Positions 23,868 to 35,485 of a DNA stretch of 64,000 bases are shown piece after piece. The number at the start of each line of letters is the position of its first letter. The first letter of the stretch is position 1. Location: contig OY829329.1 of the NCBI GenBank assembly GCA_963691655.1, positions 81,028,613-81,092,612 of the forward strand, written 5' to 3'. The DNA is from Toxonevra muliebris. Taxonomy: Eukaryota > Arthropoda > Insecta > Diptera > Pallopteridae. Position numbers and translations under genes: made by a program. The notes beneath the pieces were generated by a model. The model made no database searches and had not been told where the DNA came from. It saw nothing but the letters and a program-made list of their open reading frames with translations.

Positions 23868-26830
23868 CCCATTATAGCTATCTATCTCACTTTTTTATGT
23901 TGTTCCAACAAAAAACAATGCAATCTCAAGTTCTCCGATCGATCTTCGTACTATTTTAAGTAATTACCTTCTAGTTTTCTATCCTATATAGTTGATTTGA
24001 GCACAAAAGGATTAGGTCTAATTAAAATGCTTGTTCGTTAACGGGAACATGTTCTTTATGTACAAAAATTGAAATCGCATTTTACTAAAATATTTTTTAT
24101 AATAAATTTTCATGTTGTATTTATTTATTTTCCTACATTTCGGTAATATAATGTGTTCATGACTTCATCATAAAACGCGGAGCAGTGACAAAAATAACGT
24201 TAGACGAAAGTGTTGACTAATTTTAACAGCTAGTAAAAAATTAAGTCATAAACTAAAACACAAACATTAGACAGACATGAAAACGAACGAAGATATTGCG
24301 AAAATGTATTTTTTCTTCAGCAGCAGCGCTATTTCTCCTTACTTCTTCTACTTCAAAGCTTAAGTAGAATGTACAGTAGAATGTATACAAGTAACACCTA
24401 CTAAAAAAATCAGCGAAAACACTAATTTCGTTCAACAACTATTTACGGATATTATTAGCATTAAAAAACTTAACCTTTTCAACTTTTAATTATGTGTTAC
24501 TATTTGACGTTTTATTTAGAATAAAAATCTATATGCATTTATAGCCATATTTAAAACCCCGCTGCCTTACACACTAACCTTTTCCATGTCAGACGATAAG
24601 ATTCCAATTTTTGTTTTTTTGTTTTTTTTTTAATAGTTTGCATATTATAATATGCACTTTCCGCTCCATTATCATAATATTAAAATGTACTAAAGATGCG
24701 CGTACACAGAAGCATCCGCTGTTATTAAAAAAATGACTAAAATATTTTTTAACGTTTCCTATTGTCTTATGGTCACACTGTTCACTGTCCACTGTCGTGG
24801 CTGGTGGTTGGCGATGGTGTTCTTTTTATCCATATGTCTACGAATATGTAGATATGAAAATAAATACTTTGGAGCACACATAGCGTACGACATGGCACAA
24901 TAAGATTTTTATGTATTTTATAGCACAAATAGTCGGCAGAGGCCAATGGGCAACGGCTAGCAGCTTCAAGCAGCAGGCAGCCAAGTGAGCAGCAACGCTG
25001 TTAAAATGTTAATGTTCGGTGTTTTATTGGCGCTTTGGCCATGCAGCATTTACCTTTATGAAATGTTTTTGTTGTTGCTGCACTATGAACCTGAATATCG
25101 AGAGAGCGGGGATTTGTAGGTGGTAGCAAAGCGAATGCTTACGAGTATCACACAAGCGCTGAAATTCTTATTTAAGTAGATTTTTATGCCACATGTTCTT
25201 CATTTCTTTTGTTGGTTATTTTGCAGTGTGACTCATATTGCTTATGCAGCATATGCTAACTATGATAATAAATATATATACCAACACGCTACAATGTAGT
25301 GAATATTTTTAGATACCTACATAAATAAATATGTGTGTATATCTTAATTCAGACATAAACTGAGTTAAATTCGAGTCTTTTGCATAATTCCCACAACATT
25401 TCAATTCAATTTGCACGATGCCTTGAAAAAGAGAAATGTTACAAAAATGTTTACTTTTTCAATTTAATATTTATTTTCTTAACAATTAAAACAAACAGCA
25501 AACACCAACACCGAAAATATGAAAGAATTATTAGCTTTCCGTTTTGTATGTACGATGCTAAACCGCAGCAGTTACGGTAACACATAATAAATTTATCATT
25601 GTGAATGCAAAAACCGCGCACATTCCTTTTGTTTTTGTGTTTTTGTTTCGTTTGTTTTTCCTTTCACAAATAAATAATAGTTCAACAAAAATATTGTTGT
25701 ACGTAGTTGCAACATTGCTTGCAATTTTGCAATTGTAGCAAAAACCATTCAAATCTAAACTCTTGGGGTGGTGCCTGCCTCCTCTTTCTCCTCTTTCCAC
25801 TGTTGTAAATCACAGCAAAATGCTGCCACTGCCGCTGGAGCGATAAATGGAAATGGAATTTAAATCCAACAAAAAGGAATAAGTAATACAAAAATTCTAC
25901 AGGAAGATTTCTTAAATGCCATAGATACGGTAGCATAGCGTATGTATGTATGTATGTACGTATGAAATTACACACAACTGTACGCGAATTTCGGCTTAGT
26001 AAATATGTATAATTTTTGCCATTGCCAACGTGCAGTAAACTCTCGTCTATGGATGTGGAATGGAATATGCGGCATGATTTGTTAAATTAAGAATGTAAAA
26101 AAAAACACCAGCAACAACAACATGAAAATTGTTTCATAAAAAACATATTGCGTTGATGATTTATTGATATTAAGAAGCAGAAAATTGTTAAAAGCTACAC
26201 ATGTGTGTTTGTGTTTGTGTGCTTAGGAAAGGTTTGCATTTCTTTTGCCAAATATAAGAAAAAAGTATGTGTGACATGGAAAAGTATGAATGAATTTTGG
26301 TGTAGCTCACTGCATAATCAAGAAATTATAAACATGTTGTTGTTGTAAGCACACTTCAGTTTTTCTTCTTGTTGTTGTTGCTTTCATGTTTTTGATAGCA
26401 CATACTTGTCACTCCCTAAATTGTTTCAATGGCTGAATGTATTCTTTTGGCCTTATTATATCTTTCCTTTTCTTTTGTTTAATAAAAAATAAAAGTTATA
26501 AGTTGCAGTTTTGTACCAAAAATTGCGCTTGAAGTTATAAAATTTGTTTGACATTTATTAGTTACCAACTTTTAAGAATTGTTGAACAAAAAAATATTTA
26601 AAAAAAAATTTGTCTTGACTTCAGTGTAAGTGTTATTGCTTTTCTACTTTATGAGAATGAAAATTAGAGTTTCGACTTTAGAGCTTAAACTTTTTTCTTT
26701 AACTTAACGAAGCTACATATATGTATAATTAGTAATGAACAAAATATATATATTTTTTTTTTGGTGTCGATGGGAATGACGATGCTTTTGATCCAAGAAC
26801 TTTAATTTCATAACAAACCAGATGGGAAGC
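23868..26830. other. Non-coding stretch, no supported gene
   Basis: AT-rich DNA containing a TATG microsatellite at 25940-25964 and scattered GTTGTTG tracts. No coding, RNA or transposon signal is recognised. Confidence 0.5.
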
Positions 26831-27130
26831 TAAATTCGGTAGCGACCGAATTTTAAATACCCTACTCAGCTTATGTTGCATTCGCTTGAATATTTACCTT
26901 GATATTGCCCTTTAAAAATTTTAGTTGTATGGAGAATAGCCCCGAATAGAATTTGATGTACATAATTTACTTCTCTATTTTTCGTGACACCTCGTTTTCA
27001 ATTTTTAACTTGTATCAGTGGTGCCACAACCACTTAACCGACTTTATCCATTTCAGAACATAGTTTCTTCCTGGTAATGCCAAATTTGGTTGAAATTTGT
27101 CAAGCTCCGTTTTGTTTTACACACATCCCT
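26831..27130. repeat. Interspersed repeat with a TTCGGT-AGCG-ACCGAA hairpin
   Basis: The block opens with a 9-bp stem and 4-nt loop (AAATTCGGT / ACCGAATTT at 26832-26853), followed by AAATACCCTAC. A diverged relative at about 36024 reads GATGCGGCCGAACTTTGTACACCCTAC. Further in, CCAAATTTGGTTGAAATTTG recalls the body of a common fly interspersed repeat. The limits are uncertain and no protein is encoded. Confidence 0.4.
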
Positions 27131-27275
27131 CGATTTACATGATAACTTTTTACACGGTTTCTCTTTTTCTCAGTTTTTTTAATTTTAACCAAAAGGATGA
27201 AAGAGCGGAAAAAATTGTGCAGTATTTCGCAAAAGTATAAAGCTATTTTGTTTACTGTTTTTCACGTAGTGATTG

Positions 27276-27528
27276 ATAAATAAAACATAATTTAAACTTA
27301 AATGACAATTGTATGGCATAAAATAATTACTAAATATGCAATACAGCAATGTGGCAACATCGCAATATGAGAGAAAATTTGCCGCTTGCCTAATGATTAA
27401 AGAGGAAATCCAATATCCGTTTTACATTTTTTTATACAAAAAATTAGCCTTTGACTTTGTGTAATTCCATCTGTTTTCGTGACGGTTGTCTCAAGTAAAG
27501 TTCAGAGTTATGTTGACACAGCTCAAGT
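27276..27528. repeat. 253-bp duplicated segment, left copy
   Basis: By eye identical to 27598-27850, starting ATAAATAAAACATAATTTAA and ending ACACAGCTCAAGT. The two copies lie in direct orientation with a 322-bp period and a 69-bp unrelated spacer (27529-27597). Confidence 0.9.
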
Positions 27529-27597
27529 TATATTAAGTGTGCCTCATAGTAAAAACGCCAATCGCTTAAATTTCAACGATGCCACTAAGGCGCATGA

Positions 27598-27850
27598 ATA
27601 AATAAAACATAATTTAAACTTAAATGACAATTGTATGGCATAAAATAATTACTAAATATGCAATACAGCAATGTGGCAACATCGCAATATGAGAGAAAAT
27701 TTGCCGCTTGCCTAATGATTAAAGAGGAAATCCAATATCCGTTTTACATTTTTTTATACAAAAAATTAGCCTTTGACTTTGTGTAATTCCATCTGTTTTC
27801 GTGACGGTTGTCTCAAGTAAAGTTCAGAGTTATGTTGACACAGCTCAAGT
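27598..27850. repeat. 253-bp duplicated segment, right copy
   Basis: The second direct copy of 27276-27528. I saw no mismatch over its length, so the duplication is recent or an assembly artefact. Neither copy carries a convincing reading frame. Confidence 0.9.
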
Positions 27851-28604
27851 GTATTGAATTTTATGGGATTCAAAATAAAAAAATAAATTAACAATGAAGT
27901 CTTGAGAACGAAGTTGCTGTTGCAGGCTTTAGTATAAATGTACCATAACCAAAAAATATAAATAAAATTAAAATTTGACCACTTAATAGGAAGCTTACTT
28001 ACCTTGTAAAAAGAGAAACGATATTAGAAATATTCCCAAGCAATGTGACATTTTGTGCTGCGTGCGTTGAAATTTTTACAGAAGTAGTGCCGAAATATAT
28101 TGATTGTTTAATTGCTTGATTAAAAATAATTATATTTTTAAATATTCACTTTCAAACCATTTGTTTTTAATCTGAAATTAAATCAAACAAAAGAAAACAT
28201 GATTAGATATATGTACGCAAATGTTGAATGGAAACCCAACCCAAAAAACACAGAAAAATAACGTTTGGCCCGAATCGCACCTGCTCTGCATAGATAGTTA
28301 CACTTTTACCAGAAGCATTTATTAGAACTCAAATTCAAAAGACTTACATTTATTTAAAAAAAAAGAATAAAATTAAATTTCTAAATTGTCATTAGTCTCA
28401 GCCTTTACATTGGAATCATTTAAGCGTAACGAAAGCGATATTGCATACGATGTGACCATAGGTGGTGAAGTTCGCGTTGCCACACGTGCATGTTTCATTA
28501 TCTAATTGTAGCTTTTAATATCTTCTACATATATGTGCATATATAAAATTTACATACTATGTGTGTAAGCTTACTACACCCTTCAATTCTTCTATACTTG
28601 TGCA

Positions 28605-28709
28605 CACTAGCGGATCCACACCTTCACCAACGATCAAAATGTATGAGATTCTCATCGGCAAGGGAACAGGGATAGTTTGTCACCAAAACCCCCTTAGGAT
28701 CTGCTAATG
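28605..28709. mobile_element. Short MITE with CACTAGCGGATC ends, copy B
   Basis: A 105-bp relative of 95-234. It begins CACTAGCGGATCC and ends AGGATCTGCTAATG, an imperfect inverted end. The flanks CTTGTGCA (left) and CTTGCGCA (right) form an 8-bp target duplication with one mismatch. The shared core (ATGTATGAGATTCTCATCGG) confirms common origin. It is non-coding. Confidence 0.75.
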
Positions 28710-29099
28710 CTTGCGCATGTGAATGCCTAAGCGTATGACCAAAATTTATTTGATTGAGATTCTGTCATTAACTTTGACTTTGGCGCTGCTGCACACATTC
28801 GCTATAAGGAATCGTGATTACCGGCAAAATGCCATGACAAGTGGCAATTTGTATACAAAATAGCATTTGAATGATTGTGTTCAGAGACTTCCTTCCGTTT
28901 CTCATATGTCTGCATATGTAGTTATACACACGTACATATGTGCATAACTCATATCCCATCGAGTGCTGAGATAATGTGTTAAATTAGTGAGAAATTACTG
29001 TTTCAGGTGCATAATTAAATTATTATATTGCGCTTTAGATTTAGAATTTCGAAGCTTCCGGTTGAAAATCTATTCGAGAAACTTTTATTTTATACTACT

Positions 29100-29298
29100 A
29101 CCGTAGTAGAGAATATTAGGTGGTATTACCACGACTTTTATGGCACAACAAACCATGGGCGGCCGAGGTCGAGCTTTCCGCATCCATTCATGTAAGGCAA
29201 AGTGAAAAGTTTTGGCAATTTCACCGTCACCGTCCAGAGTATAGAACCCGGGCACCTTGCGTAGCATTCCAAAACATAACCACTACGCCACGACGACC
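29100..29298 (-). mobile_element. tRNA-derived SINE, copy A
   Basis: Read on the minus strand, the head is GTCGTCGTGGCGTAGTGGTT, containing an A-box-like TGGCGTAGTGG. About 30 bp on is a B-box-like GGGTTC. A body follows with CAAAACTTTTCACTTTGCC and GCGGAAAGCTCGACCTCGGC. The body is shared with 62411-62676, and the head layout is also seen at 35340-35485. Internal RNA polymerase III promoter boxes plus a shared non-tRNA body define a SINE, which moves using LINE machinery. The left (3') limit is approximate. Confidence 0.7.
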
Positions 29299-29313
29299 AA
29301 TGGTAATTCTTAC

Positions 29314-29888
29314 CAGTGTTGCCAGAACCCGATATTTCGTCCATATTTAGGGATTTTCCTACCTTAGAACAGTGTACGGGATTTTATGTTTGAAAAAGCG
29401 ATTTTTGAGCCAATGGCGATTTTGTTTTATTTAATTTGAATGAATTGATTAAATTGATGATCCAATATGCACTCTAGGCAATTGAAAAATAATTTTTATT
29501 AAATCGCTTAATAGTATTGCTTATTTGTGAGCGTTCATAACTAAGAACTGCAAAATGAGTGGAACAACCTTCCTATTTGTTTTAACGAAATAGAATTGCG
29601 AAAGAGAGTTAAATTAAATCTGCTTTCAAAAATAAGAACAAAAAATGTTTAAAACGTTTTCAAATCATCGCCACTTTTAAAAACCAATACATATCAAAAA
29701 CTGTAAATGTTTTAGTGCTAGGTTAAAGAAAAGTCTTATTTTTGACTAAACATTTTTCAAAGTCTGCAACGTTGTGATAAATCCACTAAAATGTTATGTT
29801 CTTTTTGAAAAAAAATAATTAAAATGGAAGCAAAAGTCGTTTTGAAGAAGAAAATTCGATTTTTGGACCAAGCTCTCTGGCAACACTG
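29314..29888. mobile_element. hAT-like element with CAGTGTTGCC ends
   Basis: The inverted ends ACCAGTGTTGCCAGA (29312-29326) and TCTGGCAACACTGGT (29876-29890) are perfect over 15 bp. The flanks ATTCTTAC and GTTGCTAC agree at 5 of 8 positions, so any target duplication is decayed. The ends resemble those of 23363-23867 (CAGTGTGGCC). The interior is AT-rich and non-coding. It lies directly beside the SINE head at 29298. Confidence 0.65.
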
Positions 29889-30799
29889 GTTGCTACTCAG
29901 CATAACGATAATTTTTTCTTGAATATCTGCAACAAATTACGACACTTTTAAAAGAATTGTGCACTGTCATTAACTACATACTTATTATGGAAAAAGAATC
30001 AAGGTACCACCAGCTATTGTTTTTATTTTTAGTAGCTTCACATACACAGTGCTCAGTATAACACACATTTTTTTATCGCTGCGAAAACAAAACTAAGCTA
30101 GATTTAAACATTGTGTACACGTGTTCAAACTGCTATTTACATAGGGGACCATATAAATATTCATATGCATATCGAGCTACGATCGGCAAATTATCATAAG
30201 CGACAAAAAAAGAATTCGTTAGGATTTTCCAGATAGCGGTAATTTTTTAAAAATTAAATTACGTAGGATTGTAGGTAATTCAATTTAGTTTATTTAAAAC
30301 ACAAAAATTAGTAAATTAACTTTTAGTGAACCTATGTCGAGTACAATCAAGTTCACCTTTGACAAATGTCGTCAAAAAATTGCACGAAAAAGCAAAGCAG
30401 GAGTTGAAAAAATTGTCTTATCGTGGAAATATGTAATCTTTATTTTCGTGTCAATTACAGTATAATTATATGTACAGGTTTCCCACGTACAACACGGCAC
30501 TCGTAGAGTACGATTTCGGTCCAACACAATAGCAGAAATCCCCATATAACACGATGCCACTATAGAACGATTTCCTTCCAACCCGATTTCCGAAAATAAC
30601 ACGATTAGAGAAAATAATTTAGAAATTCAAACCACTTTTTGAATTTGTTAATAAGCTATTTAACTACAACTCAAATTTTTATTTGTTATATTTGTCGAAT
30701 TCCAGTTCACTCTGTGGTCTAGTTTCATTGTCATTTTTAAATTTCTAAATTCAAATTTTTTTTTTTAATGTTCCAACAAATTTTCTGTGAAGTGCTTAC

Positions 30800-31608
30800 C
30801 ACATTGATCAAAAAGTTCCCGTTTAAGTTTATTCAGAAAATTAAAAATACAAGTTTATTCATCTAAATCTATATCGTCCCCTTCAAGGTAATCCCCATCG
30901 ACTGCAACACACTTATGCCAGCGCTTGATCCAATCCTCGAAACATTTTTTATATACGGTTTTCGGTATGTCCATCAGTGCTTCCTGCGATTTTTCCATTA
31001 CTTCCTCTCGGCTGCTGAAACGCGTTCCCCGTAATGGTTTTTTAACTCGATTGAATAGAAAGAAGTCACAGGGAGCCAAATCAGGTGAATTCGGTAGCTG
31101 TTGGATGGTATTTGTTGCATTTTTCGTCAAAAAATTACGAATAATGATGCCACTGTGCGACGGTGCGTTATCATGGTGCAAAATCCACGAGTTTTCTGTC
31201 CACAAACGCCTCATAACACCCAAATAATGCTCTCTGATGTTTAATTTGCGGTTATTGACCAAAATTCCTTTTACTTTATCAACGTTTTCGTCGGTTTTCG
31301 ATGTCGATGGTCTGCCACTGCGTTCATCATCTTCGATTGACTCACGACCACTTTTGAACCGCTTGTGACATTGGTAAACGACCGTTTTTTTTAGTGAATC
31401 GTTGCCGAAACACTTTTCCAACATTTCCATTAGTACAATACAATTTAATAAAATTGTAAAAAATTGCCAACACACACAAAGATAGATGTACTCTTGGCTA
31501 CGTTACTTTTGCAAATGTCAAGCTATGACGCTAAGATTTAGAGGGAATATCAACAAAAGATGTACCAACTTAACCAAAACAGAACTCAAATCGGAACGAT
31601 GGGAGCGC
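30800..31608 (-). mobile_element. Mariner element, copy 2 (internally deleted), nested
   Basis: Oriented opposite to copy 1, about 22 kb away. Read on the minus strand it starts GCGCTCCCATCGTTCCGATT and ends CGGGAACTTTTTGATCAA then TGTGGTA. It shares its leader with copy 1 (CAAAAGTAACGTAGCCAAGA). It sits inside a pogo-like element, so it arrived later. Its internal deletion has different junctions from copy 1, so the two shortened copies are not one deleted form that spread. Confidence 0.8.
30855..31475 (-). pseudogene. Mariner transposase with an in-frame internal deletion (206 aa)
   Basis: An uninterrupted frame that keeps both ends of a DD34D mariner transposase. The DNA-binding half has MLEKCFGNDSLKKTVVYQCH and GRPSTSKTDENVDKVKGIL. 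After NIREH the frame jumps to YLGVMRRLWTENSWILHHD. HHDNAPSH and SPDLAPCDFFLF hold the second and third catalytic aspartates, separated by 34 residues as expected, and the end is RWHKCVAVDGDYLEGDDIDLDE. A complete mariner enzyme is about 345 residues. The missing stretch should hold the second helix-turn-helix region's end and the first aspartate, so catalysis is not possible. The first 16 or so residues look unlike the family, so the true start may be the later methionine before LEKCFG. Confidence 0.85.
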
Positions 31609-32013
31609 AACACGGTGGTTATTCACGGTTTATAACACGGTAGATTTCTAAATTCTTGGAGCCTAACTCCGCTGTTTATACTGCTTCCTTGTTCCGTATA
31701 ACATGAACTCACAGAACACGATGTTTTTTGGAGCCTAACTATCGTGTTATATGGGGACACTTTTATTATATATTGATATAAATCAACAATTTTGACGCAA
31801 GCGATTAAGTATTTAGAAAATGTTAAAAGTTAGTAGTTACTTCTTAATTGGTAAATTTCATTAATTTAAGGCAATTTTTTCAAAGTCTGCTTTGTTTTTT
31901 CGTGCAATTTTTTGACGGCATTTTTCAAAGGTGAACTTGTACTTGTGATTGTACTCGAATAGGGATAGATAGATATCTGAAATTCTTTTATGTGCAAGAA
32001 TATGTGCTCAGCT

Positions 32014-32319
32014 CTACTTTTGCAGTTGAACAGCAATATTCCCAAACGTTTTTCCCCTTACATTTAGAATACTTTGGGTTTTGTGACTCCAAAAAAGGGT
32101 TCTAACAGCATTGGGCTTTCTTAATTCAAAAGCCTTATTCAATAGAGTCAAAAGAAGGAATTTTATGTTTCCTCGTGAAAAAGAACAATTGCATTTGTTC
32201 GCATTAATGCGTATGCAAAAATAGTTGGTTAATATGGAGATAGCTCCTTGAATTAACTCTGTTAACATTCTTAGATATTTACCAGAAATTGATGTGCCTA
32301 AATCATTTGCATATACCAA
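32014..32319 (-). pseudogene. Non-LTR retrotransposon reverse-transcriptase relic
   Basis: A 101-residue minus-strand frame that begins VYANDLGTSISGKYL. This matches the YADD active-site region of non-LTR (LINE) reverse transcriptases, where the usual form is VYADDLxxxVSGK. It continues with a helix-rich segment and INANKCNCSFSRGN, which matches the NPxKTxxxxFTRK strand. The catalytic YADD has become YAND, and no finger, palm or endonuclease regions flank it. This is a decayed fragment of a LINE. The family (jockey-like or RTE-like) cannot be settled from so little. Confidence 0.65.
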
Positions 32320-33961
32320 AACATTGGGCCGTGATAATTACTTTATAGTTATTAGGTTTTTTTTGTTTGTTTCTTTCCACAATCTCAAATTTCGTTTTAT
32401 AAAGAAAATCATTGGTCGAAAACATAAAGAACTCAAGAAAAAAATGTAAAGAAATAGAAGCCGAGTACTAAAACAAAAAAATGTTAGTTAAAAAGAGATT
32501 GGAACATTCAAAATTGGCAATTGGAAAAATATATAACTAAGAATAACCACCCTCTGCAGTCAGTAGCCAATATGCGTGTAGGTATCTTAGAAATAAGAAG
32601 CTTTAGAAATAAGAAAAATAAAAGAAAATAACGCACACGGTCAAGCGAACACTAAAGGAAGCCCTACTTACACATAGCTATAAACAAACAGCAAAGAACA
32701 ATAGAGGAAAAATATAAAAAAAGTAAGTATAGGTAGAAAGTGAGTCCAACTGGAGTAGTTAACGTAGGTAGGTATAATAATGCCACGTGTGGGTCATGTG
32801 AGTTCGTTGAGGCTATGTGCAAATATCGGCGTTGTACGTTTACCGGCAATGTGGTGGTGTGAAGTTAAGGTAGTGGAAAGGAGATGAGAAGAGGGCATAT
32901 AAAAATACTTGAAATGGAACTAATAACTACATATATACAATATAAATACATACATAGTTGAAATGAGTATATAAAATATTTAAAATGTGCGCAATTGCTT
33001 TGAGAAGGATAGCAAAATGTTACGTTAAGGTTTCATTTCTTTCTGTTTTCTACACTTTTTCTTTTTTTTTTTTTTTTTTTGATTGTTTACTCCATTCTCA
33101 CATTTATGAAAACCAACAACAAACATAGGATTTTTGAATCGTACAAATTAAATGAAAAGAAAACGCGTTCAATTGTTGGTTTCGTCCAGCAGATATATTA
33201 AGAAAAATATAATTTTTATATTTAAAAAGATAATTTAAAATATTTCATATTTCATTGTTTATGCATCATTCGTTTGCTTTCAGGATTCTATTTTTTATTT
33301 TTATTTTCTTTTTTAACGACAACACAAAAAGTAATGGAAATTAAAAAATGCTTTCTAATAACTAACGGGATTTTTGTAAAAATGTTAAAGTAATTTTGTT
33401 ATTTTCGAATTTACACACACACTCAAATCATCATCAGCATCGTGATCCTGCCACACAAATATTACACCAGCGACTTTTCTCATTCGAGATTTTGTTTTTC
33501 TTTACGCTTAGTTCACGCTTTCACATTGCTGGTGTTACTGTTGCTGTTGTGGTTGCTGCTGATATTCATGGTTTCCATGCGGCATGTTGTCATTTAGCTT
33601 GCAGCATAATCTGTGTTGACATGAAAAGGATTTTCAACGATTTTAATTTTTGTTGTTTTTGGCTTAGGGATGAGTGAGGAGTGAGTGAGTGAGTGGATAT
33701 GAATGGAACGGCGAATGTGTATGTGTACGTGATATTTGAATGTATCTTGCGTGTGTAAGTTTAGCTGAAGCTCTTCCATAATCATATGTACATATATATA
33801 TATAAAATCAGCGCAAAGAAAGCATCAATATTTTGGTAAGCGTTCTCCTTTTTCCAGCTTAGTTTAAATTACAAAATAACACAAAACTGAATAAAACAAT
33901 ATCGTTGACTTTCTACCTTTTAATGCATTTTTTCTTTTCCTTTTCCCCACATACATATGTA
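32320..33961. other. Non-coding stretch, no supported gene
   Basis: AT-rich sequence with a long T tract at 33062-33080 and GTTGCTGTT low complexity near 33540. Nothing coding is seen. Confidence 0.5.
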
Positions 33962-34303
33962 CATTAAAGTGTATCAAGCCTCATACAATAATAAAATGTT
34001 TTTTTTGTATCCCTTAAAAAATTAACCTCTGTTTCTAAAAAGTAGCTTTCGTATTTTTTAATAGGCTACTTTTGGCCAGTAAATTTTATGAAAATTGAAA
34101 TGATTCCGTAAATTTTTTTAAAATTTGTTAGAAGGTTTCCCAAATATTTATTACATAACTCAATAGTTTTTCAGTGTCTATTATTTGTGAGCTTTTATTT
34201 TGCCAAAAGCAACAGTAGAGTTTTAGAATTTTTTTCTGTAGAATCATCAAAGTTTATTTTTAAAGGGTACAGCAACAACTTTTTGGTATGATGCACTTTA
34301 ATG
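33962..34303. mobile_element. TA-flanked MITE with CATTAAAGTG ends
   Basis: A 342-bp element. The left end is CATTAAAGTGTATCAAGCC, and the right end, reverse complemented, is CATTAAAGTGCATCATACC. TA lies on each side (33960-33961 and 34304-34305). The interior contains AATAGGCTACTTTTGGCC, a phrase also found near 35113 (TAGGCTACTTTTGGC). Related ends occur at 34962, 45449 and 54295. It is non-coding, and TA duplication suggests Tc1/mariner mobilisation. Confidence 0.7.
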
Positions 34304-34961
34304 TATGTATATTCATTGTACTTACACACAGATATATCTACATATGTATATATTTAAAGCTTAACTCATATATACAAGTGACTATATTTGTGTCTGTGGA
34401 TGCTTTTAAAGCCCGCAGCATAGGCTTTTATCAGATGTCGATTTTATTTGCTCTTTCGTAATCCACCTAAATGGTGTGAGTGTGAATTTACGTATGCATA
34501 TGTGTGAGTGAAAAAAGTATTCAGATTCGAATTTAGTTTGATGTTAAAGTGACGGAAAAGCGAAACAAGCATGAAGCATATATTGGTCAACCCACAAATG
34601 TTCGATTAGGGCTGGATATGTGTATTTGTTTGTTTTCTAAGGTCTAAAATAATTATTTTGAAATAAATATCTATTAAACAATTGTATAAGTTTTTTTCCT
34701 TTAGGCAACAATATTAAACATTCATGAATGACTTTTAAATACTCAAAATGTAAATAAAGTAATAGAGCAATAAACAACTATTTCGACTACCTACAAATTC
34801 AATTCAATTGCAATCAATTATTAAAAGCAATAACATAATTTCAACTATTTAATAACTATACTGAATGATATCAACACACAAGCAATAAAATATTCAATTT
34901 ATTGGATCACATAAAAATTGAGAAAACTTTATTGAAAAGGCGTCTGAATAATTCATATGCA

Positions 34962-35130
34962 CATTAAGGTGCCTCAGGTCCTATACAAAAAAAAGAAGTG
35001 GTTTATTTTATGAAGATTCCCAAAATATTTTGGATCTAGCAATAAGCTGTCATAAGCTTTTTTTTTTTTAAGTTTTAAAATTCGCATTTTGTATGGGAAA
35101 ATTTGTAGTTAGGCTACTTTTGGCTAAATA
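34962..35130 (+). mobile_element. Truncated relative of the CATTAAAGTG MITE
   Basis: It starts CATTAAGGTGCCTCAGGTCC and includes AAGCTGTCATAAGC and TAGGCTACTTTTGGCTAAA, which recur in the family. No inverted right end is visible before the SINE at 35340, so the right limit is approximate and the copy is probably truncated. Confidence 0.45.
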
Positions 35131-35339
35131 AAAAATCACAAAATAATAAAAAATTCATTAATGATAATATTTTACATCAAAACTCTTAAATCGTATAGAG
35201 CAATAAAATACATATCAAAAAGACATGGATCTTTCAAATAGGTTGGAAACGTTAGATTATATGAATAACATTACGGAAAATATCTCAATTTTCATGGGAA
35301 TCTTATAAAATGCCAACACTAAAATTTCCAGATTTTTTC

Positions 35340-35485
35340 TTTACTTGCAGCTCCAATAAATTTTCATTTTGACTGTTGCCAACCAATGAGTGGTGCTGTG
35401 CAGAAAATTTGTATATTATATATTTTTCGATCATGCCGAGTCTGGAACCCAGGCTCCCTGAATAGCCACTACGTGGGGCGACCCA
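35340..35485 (-). mobile_element. tRNA-derived SINE, copy B
   Basis: Read on the minus strand: GGGTCGCCCCACGTAGTGGC, then a B-box-like GGGTTCCAGACTC. Next comes a segment CACAGCACCACTCATTGGTT that matches 62411-62676 (CACGGCCACCACCTCTTGGC). It is shorter than copies A and C, so it is probably truncated at the tail. The orientation is the same as the other two copies. Confidence 0.6.

Larger units (their letters stand above)
30475..31763. mobile_element. Pogo-like non-autonomous element, copy 3, split by a mariner
   Basis: The left end CAGGTTTCCCACGTACAACA has TA before it (30473-30474). The right end, reverse complemented, reads AAAGTGTCCCCATATAACAC, with TA after it (31764-31765). The right terminus differs from the CAGGT consensus at a few bases. 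Inside are further AACACG phrases (for example CCATATAACACGATGCC and TTTATAACACGGTAG). A mariner copy occupies 30800-31608, so the pogo-like part is only about 480 bp. It is non-coding apart from the insert. Confidence 0.7.

Noticed and set aside
29281..29298. tRNA-like GTGGCGTAGTGGTT sequence, considered as a tRNA gene
   Set aside because: No cloverleaf can be completed, and the segment continues into the shared SINE body.
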